NCBI RefSeq assembly: GCF_003001955.1 | Contig: NZ_PVNH01000003.1 | Coordinates: 372,001 to 436,000, forward strand | Origin: Prauserella shujinwangii | GTDB taxonomy: Bacteria; Actinomycetota; Actinomycetes; Mycobacteriales; Pseudonocardiaceae | DNA length: 64,000 nt | Direction of reading: 5' to 3' | In this document: one piece after another, positions 34,705 through 43,380 of the stretch | How positions within the stretch are numbered: the stretch's first letter is position 1 | How the letters are laid out: each line of letters starts with the position of its first letter | Notes under the pieces: model-generated | What the model saw: only the letters and a program-made list of their open reading frames with translations | Database searches by the model: none | What the model was told of the DNA's origin: nothing | Position numbers and translations under genes: made by a program

Positions 34705-35828
34705 CGACGCATTCCGCCCTGCGGGGCGCCGACCTCGCCGGTCTCCCGCTGGCCAACCGGCTCGCCGTGGCCCCGATGACCCGCGTGTCCGCCACGGCGG
34801 AGGGAGTGCCCACCGACGCGATGGCCGGCTACTACACGGAGTTCGCCGCTGGCGGGTTCGGGCTCGTGCTCACCGAGGGCACCTACACCGACCGCGAGTA
34901 CAGCCAGGGCTACCTCCACCAGCCTGGGCTGGTCACCGACGCCCACGTCGCGGGGTGGCGGCGGATCACCGAGCGGGTGCACGCCGCGGGCGCGATGATG
35001 ATCGCGCAGCTCATGCACGCCGGGGCGCTGTCCCAGGGCAACCGCTTCCGCACCGGGACGGCAGGACCCTCGGCGGTACCACCGCGCGGCGAGATGATGC
35101 CCGAGTACGGCGGCGCGGGCCCGTGGCCGGTGCCCGCTGAGCTGACGGCGGCGCAGCTCGAGGACGTGGTGGCCGGGTTCGTCGCGGCCGCGCGCCACGC
35201 GGAGCGGGCCGGGTTCGACGGTGTCGAGATCCACGCGGCCAACGGTTACCTGCTCGATCAGTTCCTCACCGACTACACCAACCGGCGCACGGACGGCTAC
35301 GGCGGCCCGGTCGTGAACCGGGTCAGGCTGGCCGCCGAGACCGTCGCCGCCGTCCGCGCGGCGCTGCCTTCCGGGTTCGTGGTCGGCGTCCGGCTGTCCC
35401 AGACGAAGATCAACGACTTCACCTACCGCTGGCCCGGTGGTGCGGACGACGCCGAGGTGATCTTCTCCGCGCTCGTGGACGCCGGCGCCGGTTACCTGCA
35501 CATCGCGAGCGAGGGGCGGGACTGGATCGAGACGGCGCGGCTGGACAGCGGCGACACCATCACCGCGCTGGCCCGCAAGGTGGGTGGCGTCCCCGTGATC
35601 GCCAACGGGGGCATGCACCGGCCGGACCAGGCCGCGCGCGTGCTCGATGAGGGGCACGCCGACCTGCTCGCCATCGGCAGGGCCGCGCTGGCCGACCCGG
35701 CGCTGCCGAAGCGGCTGGCCGAGGGCACGCCGCCGGTGCCGTTCGACCCGGACATGCTGCACCCGGCCGCGACCCTGGCCAACGTCGAGCGGTGGCGGCG
35801 GGAGAACGGAGGGGGACCGGCACGCTGA
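34701..35828 (+). CDS. Old Yellow Enzyme family NADH:flavin oxidoreductase
   Basis: This 375-residue FMN-binding TIM-barrel ene-reductase shows LANRLAVAPMTRVSA (FMN site), AQLMHAGA, GFDGVEIHAANGYLLDQFL, and a terminal phosphate-binding segment VIANGGMHRPDQA. It reduces activated alkenes; the natural substrate is unknown. Its ATG overlaps the DUF1989 stop, so the two are translationally coupled. A strong hairpin follows. Confidence 0.92.
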   Translation: MTTHSALRGADLAGLPLANRLAVAPMTRVSATAEGVPTDAMAGYYTEFAAGGFGLVLTEGTYTDREYSQGYLHQPGLVTDAHVAGWRRITERVHAAGAMMIAQLMHAGALSQGNRFRTGTAGPSAVPPRGEMMPEYGGAGPWPVPAELTAAQLEDVVAGFVAAARHAERAGFDGVEIHAANGYLLDQFLTDYTNRRTDGYGGPVVNRVRLAAETVAAVRAALPSGFVVGVRLSQTKINDFTYRWPGGADDAEVIFSALVDAGAGYLHIASEGRDWIETARLDSGDTITALARKVGGVPVIANGGMHRPDQAARVLDEGHADLLAIGRAALADPALPKRLAEGTPPVPFDPDMLHPAATLANVERWRRENGGGPAR

Positions 35829-35834
35829 ACCCGA

Positions 35835-35884
35835 CGTGGCACGCCGCCGCATCGGTCCGCCGGGCCCGGCGTCGGCGTGCCACG
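35835..35884. terminator. Hairpin after the Old Yellow Enzyme gene
   Basis: A 12-bp perfect outer stem (35835-35846 / 35873-35884) encloses a 14-bp GC palindrome (35858-35871). It starts 7 nt after the stop codon, which fits a factor-independent terminator. The rest of the gap to 36199 is visibly richer in A/T and holds the sigma-factor promoter region; I see no gene in it. Confidence 0.8.
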
Positions 35885-36199
35885 CATCTGGCCCTGCTCG
35901 AGGGCGGGGAGCGGGACGTGCTCGGCCGCGGGACCGGCGAACGGCAACAATCAGTGATACCGGTGGGTTGATTTCTCACTTCCGTTATTCACCCGAATGT
36001 CGCAGGAACAATTACCGGCATTCGGGTCTTCGTTATGCGACCGCAATGGCGGATTTCCGGCCCCGCGGTTATCGTCTTCGTGCACGTCGGCGCTGTGCGG
36101 CAGGGTGGGAACGCCGGACCGAGGGGGCGGTCAGTCGTATTCGTCGAGCAACCGCAGAAACGATCGCAGAACAGCGCGAAGCAGGGGTGACGCACGCTG

Positions 36200-36823
36200 A
36201 TGGAATCGGCTGCCGCGGCAACGGTCGAGACCGCGCCAGAACCGGGCAACGGGCACGATGATCAGCTGAACGCACTGGCCGCCCGTGCCGCCACGGGTGA
36301 CCGCGCGGCCGCGGAACGGCTGCTGACCGTGGTGCGACCGGCCATTGTGCGGTACTGCCGCGCCCGCATCGGACGCAGCTTCGGGACGTACTCCTCGGCT
36401 GACGACGTCGCCCAGGAAGCGTGCCTGGGAATCTATCGTTCGCTCAGCGGCTACCGGTCGATCGGCAATTCGTTCCGCGCATTCGCTTATCGAATCGCCG
36501 CCAACAAGGTCGTCGACCACTACAGAAAATCCAAGGTCGGCAGAGAAATGTCGTACGAAGTGCTGCCGGAGGAGGTGGACACGAGCGCGAATCCCGAATC
36601 TCTTTTCCTGAAATCAGAGTACGCCGGGCAGATGCGGCGGTTGCTGGGGCACGTGAGCGAGCGGGACCGCGACATCCTCGTCCTCCGCTGTGTCGTCGGG
36701 CTCTCGGCGGAGGAGACGGCGCAGACGATCGGGTCCACGCCGGGTGCCGTCCGGGTGGCCCAGCACCGGGCGCTCACCAAACTTCGGGCGGTCCTGTCGG
36801 TGCATCCGGACGGGCCCGCGTAG
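36200..36823 (+). CDS. Group-4 RNA polymerase sigma factor, SigD/ShbA type
   Basis: This 207-residue sigma factor has region 2 (ADDVAQEACLGIYRSLSGYR) and region 4 (ILVLRCVVGLSAEETAQTIGSTPGAVRVAQHRALTKLR). The sequence is very like Mycobacterium SigD and Streptomyces ShbA, the latter driving the principal sigma gene hrdB. No anti-sigma gene is adjacent. The ATG at 36200 is taken; the AT-richer 370-bp leader suggests complex control. The last 50 bp overlap the convergent membrane-protein gene. Confidence 0.88.
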   Translation: MESAAAATVETAPEPGNGHDDQLNALAARAATGDRAAAERLLTVVRPAIVRYCRARIGRSFGTYSSADDVAQEACLGIYRSLSGYRSIGNSFRAFAYRIAANKVVDHYRKSKVGREMSYEVLPEEVDTSANPESLFLKSEYAGQMRRLLGHVSERDRDILVLRCVVGLSAEETAQTIGSTPGAVRVAQHRALTKLRAVLSVHPDGPA

Positions 36824-37523
36824 CTCTCCGGTGGTGCTCCCACGGCCAGGTCATCAGCGCCCACGCGGTGAGGATCAGCGCGATCTCGGGCAGCAGGTAC
36901 CACGGCCACGGCCCCAGCAGGTCCAGCACCGACGCGGTCTCGGGCTTGCGGTTGAGGAAGCCGTAGTTGGTGCCGGTGGCCGCGTTGAACACCATGGCCA
37001 CCGCCGCCCACCCGGCGGTGAGCCCCACGGTGACGCGGTAGCCGTGCCAGGTGGGGCGCACGCCGATTCCCCACGTCAGGTAGATCGCTGCCCACACCAC
37101 CAGCAGGTGCATCGCCCAGAAGGCCAGGAACTCGTGGTGCGGGAAGTCCGGCCCGGTGAGCACGGGGAAGAACAGCGCCTGCGTGCTCAGGGACAGGCAC
37201 CAGTAGTACGTGATCGCGCAGGCCCAGCGCCGCCTCGACCAGAGCGCGTAGGCGGCGACGAAACCGGCGAGGTCCGAGATGTGCAGCGGGACCGAGCGGT
37301 CGAGTCCCAGGCCGGAGGTGGCCATCGAGTAGCCCTGCACCGTCAGCTGCATGGCGAGGACGGTCAGGGCGAACCCGCGCCCGAACCGGCGGGCGGCCGG
37401 CGTGCCCCGGTGGGCCCGGCCGGCGCGGACGAGCACCGCCGTCCCCGCCGCGAAGACCGCGAGCACCCCCCAGTGCGACGGGCCGTAGGCGGTGAAGCCG
37501 CCCCCCTCCGTGACTGTCTCCAT
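36774..37523 (-). CDS. TIGR02206-family (YwaF-like) membrane protein
   Basis: This 249-residue protein has about six transmembrane helices and the family phrases LPLHISDLAGF-like (VPLHISDLAGFVAAYALW) and GTNYGFLNRKPETASVLDLLGPWPWY. The latter is diagnostic of the TIGR02206 group. The function is unknown. Its 3' end overlaps the sigma-factor gene by 50 bp in convergent orientation. Confidence 0.88.
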   Translation of the reverse strand: METVTEGGGFTAYGPSHWGVLAVFAAGTAVLVRAGRAHRGTPAARRFGRGFALTVLAMQLTVQGYSMATSGLGLDRSVPLHISDLAGFVAAYALWSRRRWACAITYYWCLSLSTQALFFPVLTGPDFPHHEFLAFWAMHLLVVWAAIYLTWGIGVRPTWHGYRVTVGLTAGWAAVAMVFNAATGTNYGFLNRKPETASVLDLLGPWPWYLLPEIALILTAWALMTWPWEHHRRATRARPDAPTGPPEVW

Positions 37524-37659
37524 GACCTACCCACGGTATCCGTGCTCACCGGAGCGGGCACCCGCTGAGCGGGCGGTACCGGCACCCGGCGCGGGGGGAC
37601 GCCCGTGCCTACCGTGAAGGGGGAGAGGGTTCGCCGATCCCCGAGCGGGAGGCCGGGAC

Positions 37660-38760
37660 GTGCGCACGCTGTTCCTCTGTGGCGACGTGATGCCGGGCCG
37701 CGGCATCGACCAGGTGCTGCCCCATCCGGGCGAGCCCTGGCTGCGCGAGCGGGTGGTCCGGGACGCACGCGACTACGTCCGCCTCGCGGAGCTCTGCCAC
37801 GGGCCGGTCGCGGCGCCGGTCCCGTACTCGTGGCCATGGGGCGAGGCGCTCGACGTGATCGAGGCCGAACGGCCGGACGCGCGGGTGCTGAACCTGGAGA
37901 CCGCCGTGACCGAGCGCGGTGCGTTCGCGCCGGGGAAAGGGGTCCACTACCGGATGACCCCCGCGAACCTCCCGGCGCTGCTCGCCGCCCGGCCCGACGT
38001 GTGCGTGCTGGCCAACAACCACGTCCTCGACTTCGGCCACGACGGCCTGTCCGACACGCTGGACGCGCTGGCCGCGGCGGGACTCACGGTGGCCGGTGCG
38101 GGACCCGACGGCGATGCCGCCGCGCGCCCGGCGACGGTCGGCCTTCCCGGCGGGAACAGGATGTGCCTGCTGGCCGCCGCGGCCGCCTCCAGCGGCGTCC
38201 CACCCGGCTGGGCGGCCGCCGCCGGTACGCCCGGGGTGCACCTGCTCCCCGACCTCTCCGACCGCACCGCCGAGCGGATCGCGGACCGGCTGGCGGCGGA
38301 GAAGCGGCCGGGGGACGTGGCGGTGTTCTCCGTCCACTGGGGATCGAACTGGGGCTACGACGTGCCGGACGCCCAGGTGCGGTTCGCCCACCGGCTCGTG
38401 GAGCTGGGCGTGGACGTGGTGCACGGGCACTCCGCACACCATCCCCGCCCGGTCGAGGTGTACGGCGGCGGGCTGATCCTCTACGGCTGCGGCGACCTCG
38501 TCAACGACTACGAGGGCATCACCGGTGCCGAGAAGTACCGCGGCGACCTCCGGCTGCTGTACTTCCCGTCGTTCGACGAACGCTCCGGCCGGTTCGCCGA
38601 CCTGCGGATGTGGCCGGTACGGGCCCGGCGGCTGCGGCTGGAGTCCGCGCCCGGGCCGGACGCGGCCTGGCTGCACCGGTCGCTGGACCGCGTGAGCGCG
38701 CGGTTCGGCACCCGGATCGTGCTGGAAGCGGACGGGTGGCTCGGCACCCGGCCCGGCTGA
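37660..38760 (+). CDS. CapA-family metallophosphatase-like protein
   Basis: This 366-residue protein belongs to the CapA/PgsA group. It has the metal-binding blocks FLCGDVMPGRGID, LNLETAVT, VLANNHVLDFG and FSVHWGSNWGY, plus GHSAHHPRP. CapA proteins are linked to poly-gamma-glutamate or capsule synthesis, but many single-gene actinobacterial copies lack the partner ligase, as here. No signal peptide is visible, so it may act in the cytoplasm. The GTG start follows GGGAGG. Confidence 0.87.
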   Translation: MRTLFLCGDVMPGRGIDQVLPHPGEPWLRERVVRDARDYVRLAELCHGPVAAPVPYSWPWGEALDVIEAERPDARVLNLETAVTERGAFAPGKGVHYRMTPANLPALLAARPDVCVLANNHVLDFGHDGLSDTLDALAAAGLTVAGAGPDGDAAARPATVGLPGGNRMCLLAAAAASSGVPPGWAAAAGTPGVHLLPDLSDRTAERIADRLAAEKRPGDVAVFSVHWGSNWGYDVPDAQVRFAHRLVELGVDVVHGHSAHHPRPVEVYGGGLILYGCGDLVNDYEGITGAEKYRGDLRLLYFPSFDERSGRFADLRMWPVRARRLRLESAPGPDAAWLHRSLDRVSARFGTRIVLEADGWLGTRPG

Positions 38761-38767
38761 GCGGGCG

Positions 38768-39127
38768 TCAGCGGGCCGCGGCGCCGGACGTCCGCCGCAC
38801 GCGCCTGCGCAGCTGCAGGACCCGGGCCGCGCCGAGGAAGGCGACCAGCAACGCGCCGCCCACGGCCGCGAACAGCAGCGCCACGCCGAGCGGGATCGAG
38901 CCGGAGAAGCCCAGGAACGTCACGGTGACGGACGTCTGGTTCTGCAGGATGAACACCAGCAGGAAGACCAGCAACACCGTGCCGACGATCGCCGTCACCC
39001 AGATGGCGCTGGTCCTGGTCCGGGAGACGACGTCACGGCCGTGGCCGCGCTCGTCCGCCACCGGGGTGGTCTCGTCGTGCTCGGGGCGCGGCGAGTCCGC
39101 CGAGTTGTCGCCCGCGGAGGTACTCAT
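38768..39127 (-). CDS. LapA-domain membrane protein (DUF1049)
   Basis: This 119-residue protein has an acidic N-terminal tail and two transmembrane helices (AIWVTAIVGTVLLVFLLVFI and PLGVALLFAAVGGALLVAFLG) in the LapA arrangement, with the QNQTSVTVTFLGFSG linker typical of the family. It ends with a basic tail. Its role in Gram-positives is unclear. The ATG at 39127 was chosen; the open frame upstream runs through the 21-bp repeats. Confidence 0.82.
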   Translation of the reverse strand: MSTSAGDNSADSPRPEHDETTPVADERGHGRDVVSRTRTSAIWVTAIVGTVLLVFLLVFILQNQTSVTVTFLGFSGSIPLGVALLFAAVGGALLVAFLGAARVLQLRRRVRRTSGAAAR

Positions 39128-39175
39128 GGCCCCATGATGGCGCGGCCGGTGCCGGTCCGCAGCGTGAACCGCGGG

Positions 39176-39259
39176 CGTGTCCGCCATCTGTGCGCACGTG
39201 TCCGCCGGTTGGGTACGCGTGTCCGCAAGGTGTGTACGCGTGTCCGCCGGTTGAGTACA
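39176..39259. repeat. Four tandem 21-bp repeats, left of the MmcQ/TfoX gene
   Basis: Units start at 39176, 39197, 39218 and 39239, each beginning CGTGTCCGC and separated by exactly 21 bp, which is two helical turns. Two degenerate units in opposite orientation (core GGACACG) follow at about 39279-39305. The units are the reverse complement of those at 39873-39955 on the other side of the gene. Confidence 0.85.
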
Positions 39260-39314
39260 CGGATGGCGACATGGACGTCGGACACGCGGTCGTGGACGGC
39301 GGACACGGTGGGTG

Positions 39315-39851
39315 TCAGCGCAGCGACATGCCCTGCTCCGCCAGCGCCTCGCGCAGCACGCGGATCGCCTTGGGGCCCACCCCGTGCAGGGCGAGCAGAT
39401 CCCGTTCACCGTGGGCCGCGACCTGCGCGAGGGTGAGCAGGCCGGCCTGGCGCAGTGCCCGCGTCGCCGGCTTGCCGATTCCGGCGGGCAGGTCGCTCTC
39501 GTCGGCCGGGCCCGCCGTGCCGGCCGCGGTGAGCGCGGCCGCCAGCCGCCGGGGCGCGCGGTGGATCCATGCCGCGCGCACGAGGGCGTTGAGCTCCTTG
39601 CCGCCGATGTCGGCCAGCGGGACGCGGAAGCCGATGAGCGTGCCCATCCGGACCAGCCGTTCCCCGCCGGGATGCGCCGACAACGCGGCGTCGACCTCGT
39701 CGGCCGGGAGCTGGAGCTGGACCTGGCCGTCCTTCGTCACCGAGGCGAAACCCTTGCCCCGCACCGAGAACGCGACCATGCCGAAATGGGTGCCCTCCTC
39801 GGTCTCGGGAAGGGCCAGCGCTGCCTTGCGCAATTGGGACACCGTGGTCAT
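39315..39851 (-). CDS. MmcQ/YjbR-like protein with helix-hairpin-helix tail (TfoX/Sxy-like)
   Basis: This 178-residue soluble protein has an N-terminal MmcQ/YjbR/TfoX_N-type domain (ALPETEEGTHFGMVAFSVRGKGFASV, LIGFRVPLADIGGKELNALVRAAW). Its C-terminal helix-hairpin-helix region (GIGKPATRALRQAGLLTLAQVAAHGERDLLALHGVGPKAI) resembles TfoX_C. It may bind nucleic acid; no function is proven. Both ends are bordered by arrays of a 21-bp repeat in mutually inverted orientation. Confidence 0.82.
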   Translation of the reverse strand: MTTVSQLRKAALALPETEEGTHFGMVAFSVRGKGFASVTKDGQVQLQLPADEVDAALSAHPGGERLVRMGTLIGFRVPLADIGGKELNALVRAAWIHRAPRRLAAALTAAGTAGPADESDLPAGIGKPATRALRQAGLLTLAQVAAHGERDLLALHGVGPKAIRVLREALAEQGMSLR

Positions 39852-39872
39852 GGCCGGATCCTAGGACGCACC

Positions 39873-39955
39873 ACCGACACGCGTGCCTGGATCGCGGACA
39901 CGCGTGCGCGGATGGCGGACACGCGTGCGCGGATGGCGGACACGCGTCAGCTGGC
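39873..39955. repeat. Four tandem 21-bp repeats, right of the MmcQ/TfoX gene
   Basis: Units start at 39873, 39894, 39915 and 39936 with core GCGGACACGCGTGC. The second and third are identical over 21 bp. The fourth runs into the 3' end of the AraC-family gene (stop at 39947). Confidence 0.88.
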
Positions 39956-40933
39956 TCGCCGCGCGTGGTCGCCGAGCAGCCGTTCCCGGTAGGCGGTGGG
40001 TGACTCGCCGAACTCCGCCTTGAACAGCCTGCTGAAGTGCGCGGCGTCGTGCAGCCCCCAGCGCGCCGCCACCCACGAGACGGGGCGGTCGGCGAACAGC
40101 GGGTCGGCCAGGTCGCGCCGGATGTGCTCCAGCCGCCGGGAGCGGATCCAGACCGAGACCGTCTGCCCCTCGGCCGAGAAGATCGTGTAGAGGTGCCGGG
40201 TCGAGATGTAGTGCGCCTGCGCGATGGACGACGGCGTGAGGTCGTGGTCGCCGAGGTGCTCGAGGATGTACTCACGCACCTCCCTGGCCAGGCTCCTGGC
40301 CGAGTTCGTCGCGGGTCCCTGGCGGCGGTGCAGCTCCTGCGACAGCATCGTGACGAGCAGGTCCAGTGCCGAGTGGACCAGCCGGGAGGCGTGGCTGCCC
40401 GCCAGCTGGTCCATGTTCCGCCCGAGCTCGACGAAGAACGGGTTGATCACCCGGCCCAGACCGGTGTCGTTGGGGAACCGCGTCGCGGTGACCCGGGCGA
40501 CCTCGTCCCGCGGCAGGTCCACCAGCTCGTGCGGGAACATGACCACCATGGCCTGGTTGTGCTCGGGAAGGGTCAGCGTGTACGGCCGGTGGGTGTCGTA
40601 GATGGCCAGGTCGCCGGGTCGCAGCTCGGCGCGGCGCCCGTCCTGCTCCAGGATCGCGGGACCGGCCAGCTGGAGGCTCAGCTTGTAGTACCGGTTGTCG
40701 TCGTCCGAGATGAGTTCCGGACTGCGCCGCACGAGGTGCGGTGTCGCCACGATCTCGAACACGGAGACGTCCTCGATCACGGTCTGGGCGAGGTGGCCCT
40801 GGAAGGTGACGCCGTCGAGTTCCTCGACCTCCAGCGGCACGACGGTGCGCGCGATCACGGACTTCCAGACGGCGAGTCCGAACGGCGCGCCCGGCGTGTC
40901 GACGACGTAGTCGGCGGTACCGGAACCGGACAT
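39947..40933 (-). CDS. AraC-family transcriptional regulator (FeaR-like)
   Basis: This 328-residue regulator has an N-terminal AraC-binding-2-type domain (residues about 30-210). Its C-terminal double helix-turn-helix region is REYILEHLGDHDLTPSSIAQAHYISTRHLYTIF ... WGLHDAAHFSRLFKAEFGESPTAYR. The organisation matches FeaR-type regulators of amine and aldehyde catabolism. The ATG at 40933 follows GGAGGAGCG. It is transcribed in the same direction as, and downstream of, the ALDH-SDR-permease-MoaF operon, separated by a terminator. Confidence 0.9.
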   Translation of the reverse strand: MSGSGTADYVVDTPGAPFGLAVWKSVIARTVVPLEVEELDGVTFQGHLAQTVIEDVSVFEIVATPHLVRRSPELISDDDNRYYKLSLQLAGPAILEQDGRRAELRPGDLAIYDTHRPYTLTLPEHNQAMVVMFPHELVDLPRDEVARVTATRFPNDTGLGRVINPFFVELGRNMDQLAGSHASRLVHSALDLLVTMLSQELHRRQGPATNSARSLAREVREYILEHLGDHDLTPSSIAQAHYISTRHLYTIFSAEGQTVSVWIRSRRLEHIRRDLADPLFADRPVSWVAARWGLHDAAHFSRLFKAEFGESPTAYRERLLGDHARRAS

Positions 40934-41093
40934 CGCTCCTCCTTCCTCGAGGAATCGCGGACTCGCGGAATCCCGGGATCGTAGCCGACCCGCGGTGCCG
41001 GGTGTGCCCTTCGTTATCCGCCAAGTGGAATCGGTGACGTTTGTCGGAGCGTGCGGAGTGCTTGAGTTTCCGTGAACGGTTCGGGCGCGCAGC

Positions 41094-41129
41094 GGGCCGC
41101 GGTCCCGGCCGGATGCGGGACCGCGGCCC
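41094..41129. terminator. Terminator hairpin of the ALDH-SDR-MoaF operon
   Basis: Perfect 14-bp arms (41094-41107 / 41116-41129) flank an 8-nt loop, 18 bp after the aldehyde dehydrogenase stop on the minus strand. Confidence 0.8.
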
Positions 41130-41146
41130 ACTCGCCGCGGGTGCGG

Positions 41147-42553
41147 TCAGGTCGCGATGACCTGCGGCACCCCGACGGCCTTGAGTCCTTCCGCCCCGAA
41201 CTCCAGGCCGTAACCGGAGCCCTTGACACCCCCGAACGGCACCATCGGGTGCACCGTCCCGTGCTTGTTGATCCACACCGTGCCCGCCTCGATCCGGGCC
41301 GCGACCTGCCTGGCCCGCTCGACGTCGCTCGACCAGACCGACGCGCCGAGCCCCACGTCGAGCGCGTTCGCCTGGCTGAGCGCGTCGTCGAGGTCGGTGT
41401 AGGCGATGATCGGCAGCGCCGGACCGAACTGCTCCTCCACGACGAGCGGAGCGTCCGGCGGGAGCCCCGTGACCAGCGTCGTCGGGTAGAAGTTGCCGGG
41501 CGCGTCCCGGTCGGGGTCCCCGCCGAGGACGAACCGCCCGCCCGCGGCTCTGGCCTGCTCGACGAGCTTGTCGACGATGTGGAACTGGTCGGTGGTGGTG
41601 AGCGGCCCGAGCACGTTGTCCTCGCTGGTCCCCGGTCCCATGGGCATCCGGGCGGCCACGTCGGCGAGGGCGTCGACGACGTCGTCGTGCAGGGCCTCCG
41701 GCACGTACAGGCGCTTGAGTGCCGCGCACGTCTGGCCCGTGTTGATGAAGGCACCCCAGAACAGGTCCTCCGCGATCGCGGCCGGGTCCGCGTCCGGCAG
41801 CACGATGCCCGGATCGTTGCCGCCGAGTTCGAGGGTGAGCCGCGGCAGGTTGGCGGCGCTCGACCGGACGATCGCCTGGCCGGTGCGGGTCGAGCCGGTG
41901 AACATGATCTTGTCGAAGGCCGGGTGGGCGGTCATCGCGGCGCCGAGGTCGCCGCTCCCGGACAGCACCGTCAGCACACCCTCGGGCAGCACCTGGTTGA
42001 CGATCTCGGCGAGGGCGAGCACCGAGAGGGGCGTGTGCTCGGACGGCTTCATCACGACGGCGTTACCCATGCGCAGCGCGGGCCCGAGCTGCCAGGACGC
42101 GATGAGCGCGGGCCAGTTCCACGGGCCGATGGCGCCCACCAGACCCGCGGCGCGGTAGCTGAGGGTCGCCTGACCGGACTCGTCGTCGAGCACCCGCTCG
42201 GGTTCGAGCGGGGTGGCGGCGGCGGTGCGCAGCCAGGCGGCGACCCCGCCCGCCTCGAACCGGCTGCCCGGGCCGTTGAGCGGCTTGCCCTGCTCGCGGG
42301 TGACGAGGTGGGCGAGCGCTTCGGCGGACCGGTCCACGGCGTCGGCCGCCGCGTTCAGCAGCCGGGAGCGCTCCTCGTGGCCGAGCGCCTCCCAGGCGGG
42401 CTGCGCCGCGCTGGCGGCGGTGACGGCCCGCTCGAGGTCGTCAGGGCCACGTTCCGGCGCCCGGCCGATCACCTCACCGGTGGCGGGGTCGGTCACCGGA
42501 AGGCCACCGTCCGGTGTGGTCACCGCGGCCAGCAGGGTCTCGTAGGTCTCCAT
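41147..42553 (-). CDS. NAD(P)-dependent aldehyde dehydrogenase
   Basis: This 468-residue enzyme is of the ALDH superfamily. It has the Asn motif GPWNWPALI, catalytic Glu in LELGGNDPG, catalytic Cys in NTGQTCAALKR and the FGGVKGSGYG C-terminal block. It oxidises an aldehyde to the acid. It is the last gene of the operon starting at moaF. In an amine pathway it would oxidise the aldehyde from amine oxidation or from SDR-catalysed steps; no amine oxidase is present nearby. Confidence 0.93.
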   Translation of the reverse strand: METYETLLAAVTTPDGGLPVTDPATGEVIGRAPERGPDDLERAVTAASAAQPAWEALGHEERSRLLNAAADAVDRSAEALAHLVTREQGKPLNGPGSRFEAGGVAAWLRTAAATPLEPERVLDDESGQATLSYRAAGLVGAIGPWNWPALIASWQLGPALRMGNAVVMKPSEHTPLSVLALAEIVNQVLPEGVLTVLSGSGDLGAAMTAHPAFDKIMFTGSTRTGQAIVRSSAANLPRLTLELGGNDPGIVLPDADPAAIAEDLFWGAFINTGQTCAALKRLYVPEALHDDVVDALADVAARMPMGPGTSEDNVLGPLTTTDQFHIVDKLVEQARAAGGRFVLGGDPDRDAPGNFYPTTLVTGLPPDAPLVVEEQFGPALPIIAYTDLDDALSQANALDVGLGASVWSSDVERARQVAARIEAGTVWINKHGTVHPMVPFGGVKGSGYGLEFGAEGLKAVGVPQVIAT

Positions 42554-42590
42554 GTCCTCTCTCTTTCCTCGGGGGTCGAACGTGCGCCGC

Positions 42591-43364
42591 TCAGGCGGGG
42601 AAGGCCGAACGCGCCGAGTAGCCGAAGTCCACGGTCAGCGCGGTGCCGTGGATGCCCGCGGACCGCGGCGACGCCAGGTACAGCACGTGCTCGGCGACGT
42701 CCTCGGGCCGGTGGACGGGGTAGCCGGCGTCGGCGAAGCCGGTCCGGCCGAGGTCACCGCGGCTCATCGGCGTGTCCACGATCGAGGGGCAGACGGCGTT
42801 GACCCGCACCTGGCCCGCCGTCTCCACCGACAGGGCCCGCGCCAGCTGGACCACGGCGGCCTTCGCCGCGCAGTACGGGACCATTCCCGGGGCGGCGACC
42901 AGCGCCGAATCGCTCGCGACCAGCACCGCGCTGCCCAGCGGCGAGCGGCGCAGGGCCGGGAGCGTGTGTTTCAGCGTCAGGTACGCGCCCGTGACGTTCA
43001 CGGCGAGGACGCGCTGCCAGTCGGCGAGGGACACCTGCTCCAGGCTGGTGCCGACCGGGCCGGAGATCCCGGCGCAGGTGACGACGACATCGATGCGGCC
43101 GAGCCGGTGCAGCGCCGACTCGGCGGCCGAGCGCACCGAGGTCTCGTCCGTGACGTCGGTGGTGGCCGCCATCGCCGGGACGGCCCGGCCGCGGAGCGCG
43201 TCCGCCTGTCGCTGTGCGCGGTCGCCGTCGAGATCGAGCAGCACGGGGGTCGCGCCCCGGTCCGCCGCCAGGCGGGCGACCGCGGCGCCGATGCCGCTCG
43301 CGGCGCCCGTGACGAGGACGACGGCGCCGTCGAGGTCGGGTGAGGTGGGCACGGTGGGCTCCAT
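42591..43364 (-). CDS. Short-chain dehydrogenase/reductase (first)
   Basis: This 257-residue SDR has the Rossmann motif TGAASGIG and the catalytic Ser with YCAAK (Tyr-x-x-x-Lys). Its C-terminal block IHGTALTVDFG is typical. The substrate is unknown; it is paralogous to the adjacent SDR. The ATG at 43364 is 16 nt from the stop of the preceding SDR, in one transcript. Confidence 0.92.
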   Translation of the reverse strand: MEPTVPTSPDLDGAVVLVTGAASGIGAAVARLAADRGATPVLLDLDGDRAQRQADALRGRAVPAMAATTDVTDETSVRSAAESALHRLGRIDVVVTCAGISGPVGTSLEQVSLADWQRVLAVNVTGAYLTLKHTLPALRRSPLGSAVLVASDSALVAAPGMVPYCAAKAAVVQLARALSVETAGQVRVNAVCPSIVDTPMSRGDLGRTGFADAGYPVHRPEDVAEHVLYLASPRSAGIHGTALTVDFGYSARSAFPA

Positions 43365-43380
43365 CGCGGGTGGGCGGTCG

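Noticed and set aside
39176-39259. CRISPR array
   Set aside because: The unit is only 21 bp with 7-bp variable parts, no 25-40 bp spacers and no cas genes.
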